Below, one piece after another: positions 18,073-27,307 of a stretch of 64,000 nt of DNA. The notes under the pieces are model-generated. The model did not search any database, was not told the origin of the DNA, and saw nothing but the letters and a program-made list of their open reading frames with translations. Every line of letters begins with the position of its first letter. Positions within the stretch are counted from its first letter, which is position 1. Where the stretch lies: contig JAHDHQ010000023.1 of NCBI GenBank assembly GCA_020631235.1, positions 1-64,000 on the forward strand. Direction: 5' to 3'. Source of the DNA: Saprospiraceae bacterium. Its GTDB lineage: Bacteria; Bacteroidota; Bacteroidia; Chitinophagales; Saprospiraceae. The translations under genes were made by a program, and so were the position numbers.

Positions 18073-18588
18073 TTAGTCTAAAGAAATTTTGAAATTCTGT
18101 CCTGGTTTAAAGTCATAACCTTCCGTTATCTCCACTACAAAAACATTATCTTCTATAGTCTTGAAATTTACGGATGAATTATTTGAATTGCCTTCACGTA
18201 CATTTTGTGCTTCGTCGAAAGTGAAATAATATCGATCAAAAGTGTTTGCTTCTAGCACTCGAAATAATTCTCCATAGGTAGGATCATTTTCTTGAGCAAC
18301 GACAGTAAATTCGATACTGTTTCTATCGATATCGATATCATAAAGATTAAGTAAATAAGCAGGAAACTCCACATCTTCGCTTATGGTGGCTGTTGCTGCT
18401 AATGATCCTGCTGGAGCCATAAAAAGATCCTCAATGGCTACTTCCTCATCCATAGTGAAGGCTGTAGATTGAAAGGTGTTTGTGACAGTAACTACTGCAT
18501 CTTTCTGAATCGGACTTCTGTTATTTCCACACGAATAGATAGAAAGAATAAGGACTGAAAATGAGAAAAAACTTTTTAAAAAATTCAT
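18073..18588 (-). CDS. Small lipoprotein, unknown function
   Basis: 171 residues from the ATG at 18588; an upstream in-frame ATG at 18630 would add 14 residues but 18588 gives a proper lipoprotein signal (basic-free MNFLKSFFSFSVL, lipobox SIYSC with Cys 20). The mature part is acidic, beta-rich and lacks known motifs; segments such as TNTFQSTAFTMDEEVAIEDL and DRYYFTFDEAQN suggest a single beta-sandwich. It lies 80 bases after the AraC gene on the same strand; a functional link is not evident. Confidence 0.7.
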   Translation of the reverse strand: MNFLKSFFSFSVLILSIYSCGNNRSPIQKDAVVTVTNTFQSTAFTMDEEVAIEDLFMAPAGSLAATATISEDVEFPAYLLNLYDIDIDRNSIEFTVVAQENDPTYGELFRVLEANTFDRYYFTFDEAQNVREGNSNNSSVNFKTIEDNVFVVEITEGYDFKPGQNFKISLD

Positions 18589-18668
18589 TTGTTTGCTATT
18601 TGTTAATAATAGCATAAAAATGGCCCACATTATCGTTTTTTAAATGGTGAAAATGCCATTATAAAATG

Positions 18669-19562
18669 TCAAAAAGGGAAAGCACTGTTATGAGTTTCTC
18701 TAAATAGTTTTGGAGAAGTCTTAGAGTATTTTTTAAAGAATTTGAAGAAATTAGTAGGATCACTAAAACCGGCTAAATAAGCAATTTCTTTGATAGAGTG
18801 TTGGGTGTTAATAAGCAGTCTTTTAATGTGTAAAATTGCTATTTCATCAATGAAAACTTTTGCAGAAGTATTTACTATATGATTTACTACATTATTCAAT
18901 GTTTTTGTAGAAATAGACATTTGGCTTGCGTAATGAGCTACTTTCCGATTATGTAAACATTCGGATTCAACCAAGTTTTGGAACTCTAAAAATTGTGATA
19001 TATATTTTTTCTTTTCTACAAAATATCCAGCTTTAGATTTAATCCTGAAAAGCTTAGTAATGACTATATGTAAAACACTTCTTGTTATCCCAATAGAGAA
19101 ATCATCTTTAGCATAGTATTCTGATTCCAAGTGTTTGATCAATATAGTGAAATCAGAAAATTCTTCTTGACTATTAAATATGATTTTAGGAAAACTTAAA
19201 GATTCATTGAATAACTGCATCGTTTTTGCAGCTTCCATTTTATTTAAATGCCCAACAATAAACTCCTCTTTGAAGACTAATAAATATCCTTTGACATTGG
19301 AGTTTCTCCAGAATTTATGTATCTGATCTTTTCGGATAAGTAATACCGTACCGGCTTTATATTCATAATCAACAAAATCTATCGTATGAATACCTTCTCC
19401 TTCATAAACGAAGAATATGATGTAAAATTTAACTGAATGATTTCTCTCTATATCATGATCTAAACCTTTTTTAAAAAGATCCTCGAGTTTGACAACATCA
19501 AATGGCGAAACTGGGTTTTCCTGATTTTGAAAGGGTATTTCCGGTATTCTTTTCTTTTTCAC
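18669..19562 (-). CDS. AraC-family transcriptional regulator
   Basis: 297 residues. N-terminal cupin-like sensing domain (about 20-120; EGEGIHTIDFVDYEYKAGTVLLI). C-terminal AraC DNA-binding domain (about 195-290) with two helix-turn-helix parts: VAHYASQMSISTKTLNN and IKEIAYLAGFSDPTNFFKFFKKYSKTSPKLFR, the latter the clear family signature. It lies 19 bases after the HisC-like gene and may be the last gene of that unit, possibly regulating it. Confidence 0.92.
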   Translation of the reverse strand: MKKKRIPEIPFQNQENPVSPFDVVKLEDLFKKGLDHDIERNHSVKFYIIFFVYEGEGIHTIDFVDYEYKAGTVLLIRKDQIHKFWRNSNVKGYLLVFKEEFIVGHLNKMEAAKTMQLFNESLSFPKIIFNSQEEFSDFTILIKHLESEYYAKDDFSIGITRSVLHIVITKLFRIKSKAGYFVEKKKYISQFLEFQNLVESECLHNRKVAHYASQMSISTKTLNNVVNHIVNTSAKVFIDEIAILHIKRLLINTQHSIKEIAYLAGFSDPTNFFKFFKKYSKTSPKLFRETHNSAFPF

Positions 19563-19581
19563 TAGATCTCAACTAAGATGT

Positions 19582-20697
19582 TTATGTATACTTTGCATAA
19601 ACCTGATTCAATGCCTTGATTAATGCATCTGTTGCCGCATCATTACCTATGGAAATCCGTATACATCCAGGCGCGCCAAAATTAGCTACTGGCCTAACCA
19701 TCAAACCATATTGCAACATATCTTGTTCAAATTGACTTTCACTCACTGGTGGTTTAATTAGAATAAAGTTTGACTGACTCCTCCAATATTTAGCTCCGAT
19801 TTGTTCCAGACATGAGTAGATTTTCTCCTTTTGAGTCTGAACCATTTTTACTGTGGCACTGATATGCTCTTTGTCGTCTAGAGCTGCCATGGCTGCTTCC
19901 ATTCCAGCAATATTGATAAAGAATGGTCGCTGAATATTACGCATGTAATTCATGATTTCAGGCTTGGCGTAACCATAACCCATACGTAAACCAGCTAGCC
20001 CATAGGATTTTGCAAAACTATTAACAGCAATAACATTTTTATCAGCTAAGACATAGGGCATGGCGAGGCTAAAATCTTCGGCATCTGCAAAATGGAAATA
20101 GACCTCATCATAGACTAAAATGACATGATCAGGTAAATGTTCGACTAAGTAGTCAATATCATCTTGAGGGATGTATGTTCCTGTGGGGTTATTGGGATTG
20201 GTAACATATATTAGTCTTGTATTTTCTGTTATTGCATCTAATATACCATCTGCATCAAGACTGAAGTCAGGTTCCATTAAAGGTATATCTATAACTTTTG
20301 CTCCCTGCTTTAAGGCGAACATTTCGTAAGGCCCAAAAGCTGGATTTGAAATGATAATTTCATTTCCTTCTTGCAAAAACGCTCGAGAAATCATTTCTAG
20401 TAAAGCTACACCACTATTACTGCATAAAAAGTGATCTACACTCATGGTTTTGCCGTAAAAATCACGCAATTTTTCTCTAAATCTGATGTCTGTTCGATCA
20501 GGATAGATATGTAAATTCGGTAAAACTTTATTCAGTGCTTCAATAGCTTTTGGCGATGGACCTATGGGGTTTTCGTTTGAAGATAATTTATATAATTGAA
20601 TTTCTTCTGGCAAGGCTATATCATTAATCGTTTTGCCTCCTTTGTAACTTGCTTTGCCTTGTAATAATGGATTAAATAATACTGGGTTGGTCTTCAT
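19582..20697 (-). CDS. HisC-like class I/II PLP aminotransferase
   Basis: 371 residues. The N-terminal LSSNENPIGPSPKA motif is the hallmark of histidinol-phosphate aminotransferases. Other marks: NPNNPTG (168-174), YDEVYFHF with the PLP-binding Asp/Tyr near 197-200, the Schiff-base Lys 230 in NSFAKSYGLAGLRMGYG, and the C-terminal phosphate-clamp Arg in CIRISIGN. No other his genes are near, and it pairs with a flavin reductase and an AraC regulator, so it may act on aromatic or other amino acids instead. A broad HisC/Tyr-type transaminase is the safest statement. Confidence 0.85.
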   Translation of the reverse strand: MKTNPVLFNPLLQGKASYKGGKTINDIALPEEIQLYKLSSNENPIGPSPKAIEALNKVLPNLHIYPDRTDIRFREKLRDFYGKTMSVDHFLCSNSGVALLEMISRAFLQEGNEIIISNPAFGPYEMFALKQGAKVIDIPLMEPDFSLDADGILDAITENTRLIYVTNPNNPTGTYIPQDDIDYLVEHLPDHVILVYDEVYFHFADAEDFSLAMPYVLADKNVIAVNSFAKSYGLAGLRMGYGYAKPEIMNYMRNIQRPFFINIAGMEAAMAALDDKEHISATVKMVQTQKEKIYSCLEQIGAKYWRSQSNFILIKPPVSESQFEQDMLQYGLMVRPVANFGAPGCIRISIGNDAATDALIKALNQVYAKYT

Positions 20698-20709
20698 ATT
20701 TTAATTACG

Positions 20710-21558
20710 TTAAGCGAGTAAGATTTTCCATGCCTGATCGACATCACCTGATAATAAACAAGCTTTCGCTTGAGTATGTTTTTGTTCAATGTTGTTTTCT
20801 GATTCTATTCCTTCAGTAATTGCTGGAAGTTCGCTCACGGAAGCTAATTTTGCTAAGTCATTTGCGGATAAAATTTCACTTTGCAAAACTTCTTTAGGCA
20901 ATGCATCAAATCCAATTCCAGGTTTTCCTAGTGGTTTATCGACTTCAAACAGCGAGTCAGCAGTAATTCGGCCGTACCAATTGCCGCCTAAACGAGATAT
21001 TGGATCTAATTTAAAAGGATCAATTTTTCCAGAACTGTTTAATACATCTTTTGAAATATGCACATAAACAATTTCGGAAATGACAAGATTACCAGCACCA
21101 CGTTGGTCTCCCAAAGCAATAACATCTTTTACTTTACATTCGAATGATACAGGTGCTTCTGCAATTCTTGGAGGTTTTATTATATTGGAGGAGATAGGCG
21201 TAAGTCCAGATTTGATAAATTCATTGACTCCACCGGCGTATTCACCACTTGATAAGGATACTTGTTCTACCATAGAGTAATTACAAATATTAACCACTAC
21301 CTCAGGATGTTCTATTACATTGTCTAAAGTGTGTTTCGTGGTATTATCTCTAACTCTTCTGGATGGAGAGAATACCAAAGTGGCAGGATTAGCTCCAAAA
21401 CAATTAAAAAAACTAAATGGGCTTAGATTAACCGAGCCATCTTTAGAAATGGTACTAGCCATTGCAATAGGTCGAGGAGCTACAGCACCGGTCAATATAC
21501 CAAACAATTCTCGTATTTCTATATCCTCAATAGCTCTTGAAACAAATTCGTTCATCAT
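20710..21558 (-). CDS. Flavin reductase family (FMN-binding split barrel) protein
   Basis: 282 residues. The N-terminal ~200 residues match the flavin reductase-like split-barrel domain: GAVAPRPIAMASTISKDG, the NLSPFSFFNCFGANPATLVFSP FMN-binding strand pair, then VVNICNYSM and FECKVKD. The C-terminal tail is an extra ~80 residues. It likely binds FMN and either supplies reduced flavin or is a flavin-dependent oxidoreductase. Two ATG codons are adjacent at the start. The HisC-like gene follows after 12 bases. Confidence 0.85.
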   Translation of the reverse strand: MMNEFVSRAIEDIEIRELFGILTGAVAPRPIAMASTISKDGSVNLSPFSFFNCFGANPATLVFSPSRRVRDNTTKHTLDNVIEHPEVVVNICNYSMVEQVSLSSGEYAGGVNEFIKSGLTPISSNIIKPPRIAEAPVSFECKVKDVIALGDQRGAGNLVISEIVYVHISKDVLNSSGKIDPFKLDPISRLGGNWYGRITADSLFEVDKPLGKPGIGFDALPKEVLQSEILSANDLAKLASVSELPAITEGIESENNIEQKHTQAKACLLSGDVDQAWKILLA

Positions 21559-21583
21559 CCTAGGTTTATGACTTGAAAGTAAT

Positions 21584-21611
21584 AAAAAAGCCCGACGTTA
21601 ATCGGGCTTTT
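21584..21611 (-). terminator. Terminator of the subtilase gene
   Basis: AGCCCGA and TCGGGCT arms around a short loop (21590-21609) with an A run at 21583-21589 that reads as a U run on minus. It lies right after the minus-strand subtilase stop at 21616 and separates it from the flavin reductase gene. Confidence 0.85.
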
Positions 21612-21615
21612 CTAA

Positions 21616-23301
21616 TTATGCTTTTCCTGAAGTAGCTTTGGCTACTTTCATAGAATTTGTTTTTGCTTTTTCTCTGATTTTCTTTTTACGCTTACCTTTA
21701 GTAGTCATGGCTTTAGCCACTGCGGATTCTGCATTAACTACACCACCCGTCACACTTAGTGAACTGAAGGCTGCTTTTTTCTCTTTCTCACCAGGAATCA
21801 ATACTTGCTCATTAATAGGTACAACCGTAGATTCAAGAATTTCTTTTACTTGTTGGGCTGATAACTCAGGGAAATAAGATCTCAAAATAGCTGCTACACC
21901 AGCCACAACTGGAGCAGCCATACTTGTACCTTGAAGATTAGCATATTCATTATCAGGCAATGTTGCATAAATCTGCATGCCCGGAGAAAATAGATCTACC
22001 TCTGCTTTACCATAGTTTGAGAATGGAGCACAGAAGTTTTCGCCTTGTGCAAAGTTTAATGCACCAATTTCCATCCATGTATCTGATCCTTTACAAAACA
22101 TACTTTTCTTTTCGAAAGAATCATTAGGGAAGTTGTCTGTGATGTCATTATTTTGACTAGAGTTTCCAGCAGCATGTACTAATAATACATCATTTTTTGT
22201 CGCATATTTTACAGCCTCATCAACGACTGCCTTATCCCAAGAAAAACCTTTTCCAAAACTCATGTTGATGATTGATGCTCCATTATCTACAGCATATCGA
22301 ATAGCATTAGCTACATCTTTGTCTCTTTCATCACCATTAGGTACTGTTCTAACAGACATGATACGCACGTTGTCTGCTACGCCATTCATACCAACTCCAT
22401 TGTTTCTGGTTGCGCCGATAATTCCTGCAACATGAGTCCCATGTAATGCGTCCGGACCTTCTACGTCATTATTACCATAGTACTTTTCTGAAGAATCGTT
22501 ATAATTATCGCCTACAATGGTTCTAGGGTTAAAATCGATGTTATAAGCATGGTCTAACTGACCTTGGTAATAGTTTTTCGCTCCATCTAATTCGCCAACA
22601 ACAAGTTCTTTTATTTTTGCAAAATCAGTAATTTCAGTGCCTTCACCTAAAAAGCTGGTTACAATTTCTTTACCCATACTTATGGCTTCACCACCTTCAA
22701 GTGCAGATACATTTTCTGCAGTTATTTCCATATCGCCTAATGCTTCTTGTACTGCATCTACTGAGCTAATGATGGTTTCTTCTCTTGACTTAATACCTTC
22801 TAATCGCTCTGTTGCACGGTCGATTTTAGCCATTACCTCCTTTTCTACAACTTTAAATTTGTCGTAATCTTTTTGTTCGTTTTTAGACAGTTGATCTCTA
22901 ACAGCATTTTCGTACTTGTATTTATATTTTTTATATAATCTAGTAGCCTCATAGGTGTCCTCATTTACATTGCCGTTTGCTCCACCTATAAAGTTCCAAC
23001 CATATACATCGTCTATGTAACCATTCTTATCGTCATCAATCCCATTTCCAGCAATTTCTCCAGGGTTAACCCAAACCACATCCTTCAGGTCTTCATGTTC
23101 AATGTCGACTCCTGAATCAATCACAGCCACAACAACCATTTCGCCTTTTTTGCCTTTGAGCTTTTCATAAGCTTGCTCAGTGGCAACACCATGCCATTCG
23201 CTATTGGTAGGGTCTTGGTGAAACCAGTTTTCTGGCGCCTGACCAAAAAGTGTCGCTTGGAAGCTGATTAAGAAAACTAGTGAAGAGAATAAAAATTTCA
23301 T
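21616..23301 (-). CDS. Exported S8 subtilisin-like serine protease
   Basis: 561 residues with a signal peptide (1-20, TLFGQ). Catalytic triad: Asp 62 in VAVIDSGVD, His 287 in HGTHVAGIIGA, Ser 460 in GTSMAAP. Between Asp and His is an unusual ~150-residue charged helical insert (about 115-265) likely forming a coiled coil. The oxyanion Asn is in the HAAGNSS motif. The tail after 535 is Lys-rich (KGKRKKKIREKAK) and there is no T9SS domain. Probably periplasmic or cell-surface peptidase of Bacteroidota type. Monocistronic. Confidence 0.92.
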   Translation of the reverse strand: MKFLFSSLVFLISFQATLFGQAPENWFHQDPTNSEWHGVATEQAYEKLKGKKGEMVVVAVIDSGVDIEHEDLKDVVWVNPGEIAGNGIDDDKNGYIDDVYGWNFIGGANGNVNEDTYEATRLYKKYKYKYENAVRDQLSKNEQKDYDKFKVVEKEVMAKIDRATERLEGIKSREETIISSVDAVQEALGDMEITAENVSALEGGEAISMGKEIVTSFLGEGTEITDFAKIKELVVGELDGAKNYYQGQLDHAYNIDFNPRTIVGDNYNDSSEKYYGNNDVEGPDALHGTHVAGIIGATRNNGVGMNGVADNVRIMSVRTVPNGDERDKDVANAIRYAVDNGASIINMSFGKGFSWDKAVVDEAVKYATKNDVLLVHAAGNSSQNNDITDNFPNDSFEKKSMFCKGSDTWMEIGALNFAQGENFCAPFSNYGKAEVDLFSPGMQIYATLPDNEYANLQGTSMAAPVVAGVAAILRSYFPELSAQQVKEILESTVVPINEQVLIPGEKEKKAAFSSLSVTGGVVNAESAVAKAMTTKGKRKKKIREKAKTNSMKVAKATSGKA

Positions 23302-23376
23302 AGTAATTATTTTTTTTGAAATAAATGTTTAAATCCTTGGTAGTTTGTTCTTGTGTTAATTTATCGCTAATGCGCA

Positions 23377-23404
23377 CAAAGATAATAATCTGCACATATA
23401 TTTG
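23377..23404. promoter_or_regulatory. Divergent pair of -7 boxes (subtilase / DUF6089 operon)
   Basis: Plus CAAAGATA (23377-23384) is TATCTTTG on minus, facing the subtilase; TATATTTG (23397-23404) faces the DUF6089-recQ-glycosyltransferase unit. Both are exact TAnnTTTG matches, 12 bases apart, back to back. Leaders would be about 70 and 60 bases. No -33 TTG found at standard distance on either strand. Confidence 0.5.
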
Positions 23405-23469
23405 TTTTATATACTTTGATCCAATGTGTATTATTTAACCACCTGATAAATTTATAATTAAATTAAGCT

Positions 23470-24339
23470 ATGATTGCATTATTTAGACGCATGACCAGTT
23501 GTGTTATACTTTTGTCTTTTTTTTCGATAGATTCAGTACATACTCAATCGTATGAATTTGCCCTAGGCATTGGTTCTAGTATGTATGGCGGTGATTTGAA
23601 TTCCCCAAGTTTTGGTAATAATGTGGCGCAATCTAAGGGTGCATTTGATGTAAAAATGGAAAGGCAGCTTAACGATTATTTAGGTTTCAATCTTGGACTT
23701 TTATATGGAAAGGTGTCAGGCGATGATAGTTATGCCAGCAGTGAAACTCAAAAGGAAAGAAATCTAAGTTTTTTTTCACACATTGCCGAAATATCATTAT
23801 CAGCCAACTATTACATTTTTGGATTTGATTATGAGCAAGAAGGCAGATTTTTTACCCCATACCTTACAGCAGGAATATCCGCTTTTCATTTTAACCCTAA
23901 AACCATTTACCAAGGACAAACTTATAAATTACAACCGCTGGGAACAGAAGGTCAAGGGATTCAGGGAAAACCCAAACCCTATAAACTCTTTCAAGGAGCT
24001 ATTCATTTTGGAGGAGGGGCAAAAGTTAGAATCAATAAAAAAGTGGCCTTGAGTACTGAAATAAATATCCGATTTACATCGACTGACTATCTAGATGATG
24101 TCAGTACTAATTATGTATCTTTTGATGATTTATATTTCTTTAATGGTGAAACCTCAGCTATATTATCACAACGTATAGACGAGTACAATGGTAAAGCTGA
24201 AGGCAGTTTTCCTGGTAACTATGCCGGCAAGAAAAGAGGTAATCCTGAAGTAAATGATTACTATTTTATGGGAATGATTAGATTTCATTATAATTTAGGC
24301 AAAACTTTATTCTACCGTATAGATTGTCCTAAACTGTAA
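23470..24339 (+). CDS. DUF6089 outer-membrane protein (PorG-like)
   Basis: 289 residues. Signal peptide about 1-25 (DSVHTQ), then an outer-membrane barrel with the DUF6089 marks: FALGIGSSMYGGDLN near the start, SANYYIFGFDY, PYLTAGISAFHFNPKT and the final strand MIRFHYNLGKT. DUF6089 proteins in Bacteroidota include PorG, an outer-membrane ring part of the type IX secretion system, but many copies are not PorG. The stop is directly followed by recQ (TAAATG). Confidence 0.8.
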   Translation: MIALFRRMTSCVILLSFFSIDSVHTQSYEFALGIGSSMYGGDLNSPSFGNNVAQSKGAFDVKMERQLNDYLGFNLGLLYGKVSGDDSYASSETQKERNLSFFSHIAEISLSANYYIFGFDYEQEGRFFTPYLTAGISAFHFNPKTIYQGQTYKLQPLGTEGQGIQGKPKPYKLFQGAIHFGGGAKVRINKKVALSTEINIRFTSTDYLDDVSTNYVSFDDLYFFNGETSAILSQRIDEYNGKAEGSFPGNYAGKKRGNPEVNDYYFMGMIRFHYNLGKTLFYRIDCPKL

Positions 24340-26247
24340 ATGAACTTATCTAAAAGAGACAAGATTGAACAAAATCTCAAGCAATATTGGGGCTATACCA
24401 GCTTAAGAGAAGCTCAGTGGCCCATCATAGATGCTATCACGGATAAAAAAGATACCTTAGCTATATTAGCTACTGGTGGAGGAAAGTCGTTATGTTACCA
24501 ACTCCCAGCCCTACACTTAGATGGTTTGTGCTTAGTCATTTCTCCTTTGATTGCCTTGATGGAGGATCAAGTTAATCAACTGAAAAAACGCAATATTGCG
24601 GCTGAATCTGTGCATAGCGGTATGAACCATAAGTCCCAAGATCGGACCTTAGAAATGGCCATGCAGGGACATATTAAATTACTCTACCTTTCTCCAGAAC
24701 GAATTACAAGTCCCATGTTTGCAGCTAGGGTGGGTCGAATGAATGTATCCATGATCGCTGTTGATGAAGCGCATTGTATATCACAATGGGGCCACGATTT
24801 TAGACCCAGTTATCGTAAAATTACACAACTGAGTAAACAACTCAAAGTACCAACTATAGCCGTAACTGCAACAGCCACTCCAAAGGTTCAGAAAGATATT
24901 ATCCAAAACCTTCAACTTAAAGATGTCCAGCAATTTGTGCACTCTGCTCGAAGATCAAACCTTGCTTATGAGGTCTTTAAAACAGAAGATAAATTGGGTT
25001 TTATCCTTTCGTTTGCAAAAGCTAATAAACATGAAACAGGACTCATCTATGTGAGAAGTAGGCGACTGACTAAAGAAATTAGCCAGTTGCTGAATAATAA
25101 TGGTTTGGTATCAAAAGCGTTTCACGGTGGATTAAAGATTGAAGAAAAAGAAGCCATACAAAACAGCTGGATTGACGACGAAGTACCTTTGATTGTAGCT
25201 ACCAATGCTTTTGGGATGGGCATTGATAAACCAGACGTGCGATATGTGATTCACTATGAGATTACTCCAAGTTTAGAAGAATACATCCAGGAAGCAGGCC
25301 GGGCAGGAAGAGATGGAAAACCATCAAGGGTGATCATTTTGTATAAAGACTATGACCAACAAAAAAAGAAAAAAGAATTAAGCCAAAGCTTTCCCACAAA
25401 AGAATACATCTCAAAAGTTTATCAAGCACTTTGTAGCCATTACCACATCCCTCCGGGCGAAGGTGTAGGTCAGCGATATCGCTTTGATTTGGGAGAATTT
25501 TGCTTGAAATATTCTCTGATGTCTTTGCAAGCTTTTTATGCTTTAAAAATCATCCAGGCAGCTAACTATATCTATTTGTCGGATGCCATTTATCAGCCCT
25601 CTAGAATGCGCATTCACCAGCAAAGATACAAGGCTTGGTTACGGAGCGACAAAGTAGATCCTAATTTACAAGCCTATCTAAGAGGTGTTCTGCGCATATA
25701 CGAAGGATTATTCCTGGAGTTCGTTAAGATAAATGAAATGCTTATCGAAACAAAATTGGATCTTAAACGAAAAGATCATTTGCCGATCATCAAAAAGTTG
25801 CAAGCTTTATATTTATTAGAATATATACCGAGTCACCAAAAACCATATGTGAGTTTTTTGCTCAAAAGACCAGATCGTGACCGATTATTTATACCCAAGG
25901 AAGTCTATGAAGTGAAACTCAAAAAAGGCACAGAATCTTTGCAAGCGATGTTTGATTATGTGGACTTCGAAAATTGCCGACAAATTTACATTGATCAGTA
26001 TTTTGGGGATACAAATAGTCTATCATGTGGGATATGCGACAATTGCGAGCCCCATTTAAATACCGCAAAAAAATCAGAAATTAAGGACCGATTAATGCGA
26101 TCTTTGTCTGAAGGAAACACTAGCTTCAGTCTACTAAAGATGTCATTCTCTAAAGCGGAATGGGCTTTTTGTAAGAGGATACTACAAGAAATGGAAGATG
26201 AAAAACAAATAGACATAATCGCTCAAAAAATTATTTTGAATGCATAA
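24340..26247 (+). CDS. recQ: RecQ-family ATP-dependent DNA helicase
   Basis: 635 residues. Walker A ATGGGKS (44-50), the DEAH box in DEAHCISQWGHDFRP, the aromatic-rich loop, and the helicase C part with the GRAGRDG motif VI and its Arg. A zinc-binding RQC region with Cys of CGICDNC lies near residue 560. There is no clear HRDC domain, so it is a shorter form than E. coli RecQ. It unwinds 3'-5' in recombination and fork repair. ATG begins directly after the DUF6089 stop, and the next gene overlaps its end by 8 bases. Confidence 0.94.
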   Translation: MNLSKRDKIEQNLKQYWGYTSLREAQWPIIDAITDKKDTLAILATGGGKSLCYQLPALHLDGLCLVISPLIALMEDQVNQLKKRNIAAESVHSGMNHKSQDRTLEMAMQGHIKLLYLSPERITSPMFAARVGRMNVSMIAVDEAHCISQWGHDFRPSYRKITQLSKQLKVPTIAVTATATPKVQKDIIQNLQLKDVQQFVHSARRSNLAYEVFKTEDKLGFILSFAKANKHETGLIYVRSRRLTKEISQLLNNNGLVSKAFHGGLKIEEKEAIQNSWIDDEVPLIVATNAFGMGIDKPDVRYVIHYEITPSLEEYIQEAGRAGRDGKPSRVIILYKDYDQQKKKKELSQSFPTKEYISKVYQALCSHYHIPPGEGVGQRYRFDLGEFCLKYSLMSLQAFYALKIIQAANYIYLSDAIYQPSRMRIHQQRYKAWLRSDKVDPNLQAYLRGVLRIYEGLFLEFVKINEMLIETKLDLKRKDHLPIIKKLQALYLLEYIPSHQKPYVSFLLKRPDRDRLFIPKEVYEVKLKKGTESLQAMFDYVDFENCRQIYIDQYFGDTNSLSCGICDNCEPHLNTAKKSEIKDRLMRSLSEGNTSFSLLKMSFSKAEWAFCKRILQEMEDEKQIDIIAQKIILNA

Positions 26248-27307
26248 ACGGATTGTCATCTGTTCCACAAGTTATGCGGACTACGATCGGCGTATTCAAA
26301 GAGTTATTGCTGTCTTGTTAGATATGCAATACCAAGTTACTTGGTTGTCCAGAGGCACATACAAACATCCTAAAGTAATTCATACAGCCATAAACACTTG
26401 GTTTTCGTCGGGCATCTTATTTTACCTTGAATTTAATATTCGGCTAATTTTAAAGCTTTTGCTAAAACAAAAAGAGCTTGTTTATGCAGTAGATTTAGAT
26501 ACCTTATTAGCTGGCTATTTGGGAAGAAAAAAAGCAGCATTAATCTTCGATAGCCATGAATACTTTACTGAAGTGCCTGAGTTGCTCAATAAACCCATTA
26601 AAAAACAAATTTGGGCAGCACTAGCAAAATGGATTATTCCTAAAACTTCCGTTTGTATTACGGTCAACCAAAGTCTAGCGGATATATTTAAAACCTTGTA
26701 CAAAAAGCAGTTCGAAGTTGTACGCAATGTACCCATACTTAAAAAAGATGATGCGCGACCTAACGGAAACAATAAAACACTCATTTATCAAGGTGCACTA
26801 AATACTGGACGAGGCATCGAACTGGCCATAGATGCTATCAAACAATTGCCAGATTATAGATTAATCATAGCAGGAGAAGGTGATTTGTCGAAAGAATTAA
26901 GACTAAAAGTTAAAGAGCTAAAGCTAACAGATCGTGTCGAATTTAAAGGTTGGGTCAAACCTTCCGATTTGCATCATTTGTCTAAACAAGCAAGCATCGG
27001 TCTCAATATGCTAGAACCATTAAGTTTAAATTATACCTACTCTTTAGCTAACAAATTTTTTGATTACATACAAGCAGGCATACCATCCATAAATATGGCA
27101 TTTCCGGAGTATCTACATATCACCAAAGATCACGACGTAGCTGTTCTCACGGAAGCTTATACCACCGAAGCACTAATACAAACGATAAAACAACTCGAAG
27201 ATTCTCAACTGTACGCGCTGAAAACACAAGCCTGTTTATCCGCAAAAAAACATTTTCACTGGAGCCTAGAAAAAGCCAAACTACTTAATCTTTTACAATC
27301 GGTTTAA
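26240..27307 (+). CDS. Glycosyltransferase, GT4/GT-B type
   Basis: 355 residues. N-terminal Rossmann-like domain with STSYADYDRRIQRV and HTAINTWFSSG; C-terminal GT-B domain with the nucleotide-sugar region GRGIELAIDAIKQL, IAGEGDLSKELR and the EPLSLNYTYSLANKFFDYIQAGIP stretch (E-x7-E-like motif reshaped). Sugar and acceptor unknown; likely glycan or surface polysaccharide. It overlaps recQ by 8 bases and overlaps the convergent oligopeptidase gene at the 3' end by 23 bases. Confidence 0.86.
   Translation: MHKRIVICSTSYADYDRRIQRVIAVLLDMQYQVTWLSRGTYKHPKVIHTAINTWFSSGILFYLEFNIRLILKLLLKQKELVYAVDLDTLLAGYLGRKKAALIFDSHEYFTEVPELLNKPIKKQIWAALAKWIIPKTSVCITVNQSLADIFKTLYKKQFEVVRNVPILKKDDARPNGNNKTLIYQGALNTGRGIELAIDAIKQLPDYRLIIAGEGDLSKELRLKVKELKLTDRVEFKGWVKPSDLHHLSKQASIGLNMLEPLSLNYTYSLANKFFDYIQAGIPSINMAFPEYLHITKDHDVAVLTEAYTTEALIQTIKQLEDSQLYALKTQACLSAKKHFHWSLEKAKLLNLLQSV

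Noticed and set aside
19582-20697. Histidine biosynthesis operon
   Set aside because: No other his genes on either side; partner genes are a flavin reductase and an AraC regulator.
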